From Acidobacteriota bacterium (GTDB lineage Bacteria; Acidobacteriota; Terriglobia; Acidiferrales; UBA7541): DNA of 5,265 nt. Positions 3,898 to 5,265 of this stretch are shown here, one piece after another. The number at the start of each line of letters is the position of its first letter. Position 1 is the stretch's first letter. The DNA is taken from assembly GCA_028876695.1 (NCBI GenBank), contig JAGWRH010000057.1, positions 1 through 5,265 on the forward strand, given 5' to 3'. The notes below the pieces were generated by a model. The model was not told where the DNA came from. It worked only from the letters and a program-made list of their open reading frames with translations, and searched no databases. The translations under genes and the position numbers were made by a program.

Positions 3898-5265
3898 ATG
3901 AAAACATTTCTAAGCCGGGTGCTCACGCTGATTCTCTGCGAACTTTTGATTTTCTTGCCCGTTTGTGGAGCGCAGACACAGCAAGAGGCGCCGAAACCAG
4001 CCGCCGCTCAATCGAAAACGCTTCGAGATTATCTGCAAGAGGGCTATGTCGAGCTGTTCCTATTGTCCCCTCAGCTCAAATTTAATGCTGCGCAAATCCA
4101 GGCCCAGCGAAACTCGCTCGATCAAGGTAAAAAAAGTTGCATCAACCGTTTCAAAGACCGCACCAAGCAGCTTCAAAAGCAGCTCGATGCTGCGCAGAAA
4201 GATCTGAAAAAGAAGACCGCTAGCCTGTCTGACGTGCAGCGCAAGACCCTCCACTGCAACATCCAGAATCTCGGTCTGCTTCGCGGTGAGGCGCAAGTCC
4301 TGGCCAACAATGCCATCCCAACCGCTTACGATAACCTCAACGCCAAGCTCGATCTCGTGCAGAACTGGCCCGCGCAGTATCAGCAGATCCAGCAACAGAT
4401 CGCCACGAAAGCCTACCTGACGCGCCGCTGGGGCGACGTTAAGGACATCGGCTTCCGCGTCATCGCCGCGAATCAGCAGGACGATATCAAGCGCGGTCAG
4501 CAAGCCGTCGAAGAAATGAAGCGGTCCGGGTTGCTTCCTCCTGAGGTGGAGGGCAAAGCCGTTCAGCAATACGTGAACGAAATCGCTCAGAAAATCGCGA
4601 AGAATTCCGACCTAAAAATCCCGCTGCGCGTGTCCGTTCTGCAGTCTCGCGAGATCAACGCCTTCGCTCTTCCAGGAGGCTATCTTTTCATCGAGCGCGG
4701 CCTTCTCGAAGCGGCCGATGACGAATCGGAACTCGCCGGCGTGATCGCTCATGAGATCGCTCACGATTCCGCCCGGCACAGCAACAAGCTCATGAAACGC
4801 GCCACCATCGCCAGCATTTTTTATCAGGCGGCGCAAGTCGCCGCGATCATTCTGACCGGCGGAGTCGCGGGCATCGGCCTCTATTACGCAATCCAATACG
4901 GATTTTATGGTCTCGGCCTTGTTCTTAATCTGCAGTTGCTTGGCGTCAGCCGGGATTACGAACTCGAAGCCGATCAGCTCGGCATTCAATACGCGTGGAA
5001 GGCAGGTTACGACCCGTCTGGTTTCATCCGCTTTTTCGATAAGATGGCAACCAAAGAGGGCTACGTGAACAGCGTCAGCTGGTTCCGCACGCATCCGCCC
5101 TTCTATCAGAGGATGGTGGATTCAGAGCGCGAGATGATGTTCCTTCAGGCGAACCCGCGGGCAATCGTGCAAAGCTCTGCATTCGAAAAAATGAAGAAGG
5201 AGCTAGCCCCGATCACCGCGCAGGCCGAACGCGAAGATGTGAACAAGCCCAGCCTGCTGATGAGC
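3898..5265 (+). CDS. M48-family zinc metalloprotease with N-terminal helical extension, C-terminus cut by window edge
   Basis: This is an exported M48-type peptidase, a family that includes BepA-like periplasmic proteases acting on misassembled envelope proteins. The frame stays open to the right edge (456 residues, no stop). A signal peptide (1-25, ending VCGA) precedes a Gln/Lys/Leu-rich, probably coiled-coil region (about 60-170) with two cysteines (C81, C120). The catalytic part begins near 180: VKDIGFRVI (182-190), QREINAFALPGGYLF-like core, zinc motif HEIAH (285-289) and third ligand E355 in ELEAD (355-359). A Gly-rich hydrophobic stretch (about 302-348) lies between them, and WFRTHPP follows. 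The usual M48 catalytic residues are all present, so it should be active. AAGGAG at 3885-3890, seven bases before ATG 3898, fixes the start, 21 bases after the VWFA-related gene. A C-terminal TPR domain, as in BepA, cannot be judged here. Confidence 0.9.
   Translation, partial: MKTFLSRVLTLILCELLIFLPVCGAQTQQEAPKPAAAQSKTLRDYLQEGYVELFLLSPQLKFNAAQIQAQRNSLDQGKKSCINRFKDRTKQLQKQLDAAQKDLKKKTASLSDVQRKTLHCNIQNLGLLRGEAQVLANNAIPTAYDNLNAKLDLVQNWPAQYQQIQQQIATKAYLTRRWGDVKDIGFRVIAANQQDDIKRGQQAVEEMKRSGLLPPEVEGKAVQQYVNEIAQKIAKNSDLKIPLRVSVLQSREINAFALPGGYLFIERGLLEAADDESELAGVIAHEIAHDSARHSNKLMKRATIASIFYQAAQVAAIILTGGVAGIGLYYAIQYGFYGLGLVLNLQLLGVSRDYELEADQLGIQYAWKAGYDPSGFIRFFDKMATKEGYVNSVSWFRTHPPFYQRMVDSEREMMFLQANPRAIVQSSAFEKMKKELAPITAQAEREDVNKPSLLMS

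Noticed and set aside
4060..5094. Two minus-strand frames (4060-4569 and 4612-5094) opposite the M48 protease
   Set aside because: Both are antisense shadows of a gene with clear HEIAH and ELEAD motifs.

Overview
The window looks like a chromosomal piece of an acidobacterium, most likely a Terriglobia-type (subdivision 1) relative of Candidatus Koribacter. This rests on two genes of the VWFA-related family typical of Acidobacteriota, a hypothetical exported protein with an LPKTA-type tail of a kind I associate with that phylum, and moderately high G+C judged by eye. No database search was possible, so the placement is an inference. There are no tRNA or rRNA genes, transposases, CRISPR arrays or phage genes.

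Layout: two gene groups diverge from an intergenic region at 1511-1766. Leftward (minus strand) lie an exported protein with a C-terminal LPKTA / membrane helix / basic tail (851-1510) and then a VWFA-related protein with an intact metal-ion-dependent adhesion site (MIDAS), cut off by the left edge (1-771). A long hairpin (791-840) fills most of the 79-base gap between them. Rightward (plus strand) lie four closely packed genes: an exported rubrerythrin-like di-iron protein (1767-2252), a single-haem c-type 'haem-binding domain' protein (2286-2735), a second VWFA-related protein whose MIDAS residues are lost (2779-3876), and an M48-type zinc metalloprotease with an N-terminal helical extension, cut off by the right edge (3898-5265). 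The plus-strand gaps are 33, 43 and 21 bases, so one operon is likely.

All six products carry an N-terminal signal peptide or membrane anchor, so the locus appears devoted to the cell envelope. The rightward group pairs a redox module (di-iron protein plus haem protein) with a protein-interaction and quality-control module (VWA-fold protein plus metalloprotease). The shared intergenic region holds two abutting CRP/FNR-family dyads, one matching the TGTGA-N6-TCACA consensus exactly, placed suitably to activate the rightward operon. My working hypothesis is a periplasmic redox or peroxide stress response unit with associated proteolysis. This combination is the most interesting feature of the window, but its function is not demonstrated by the sequence.
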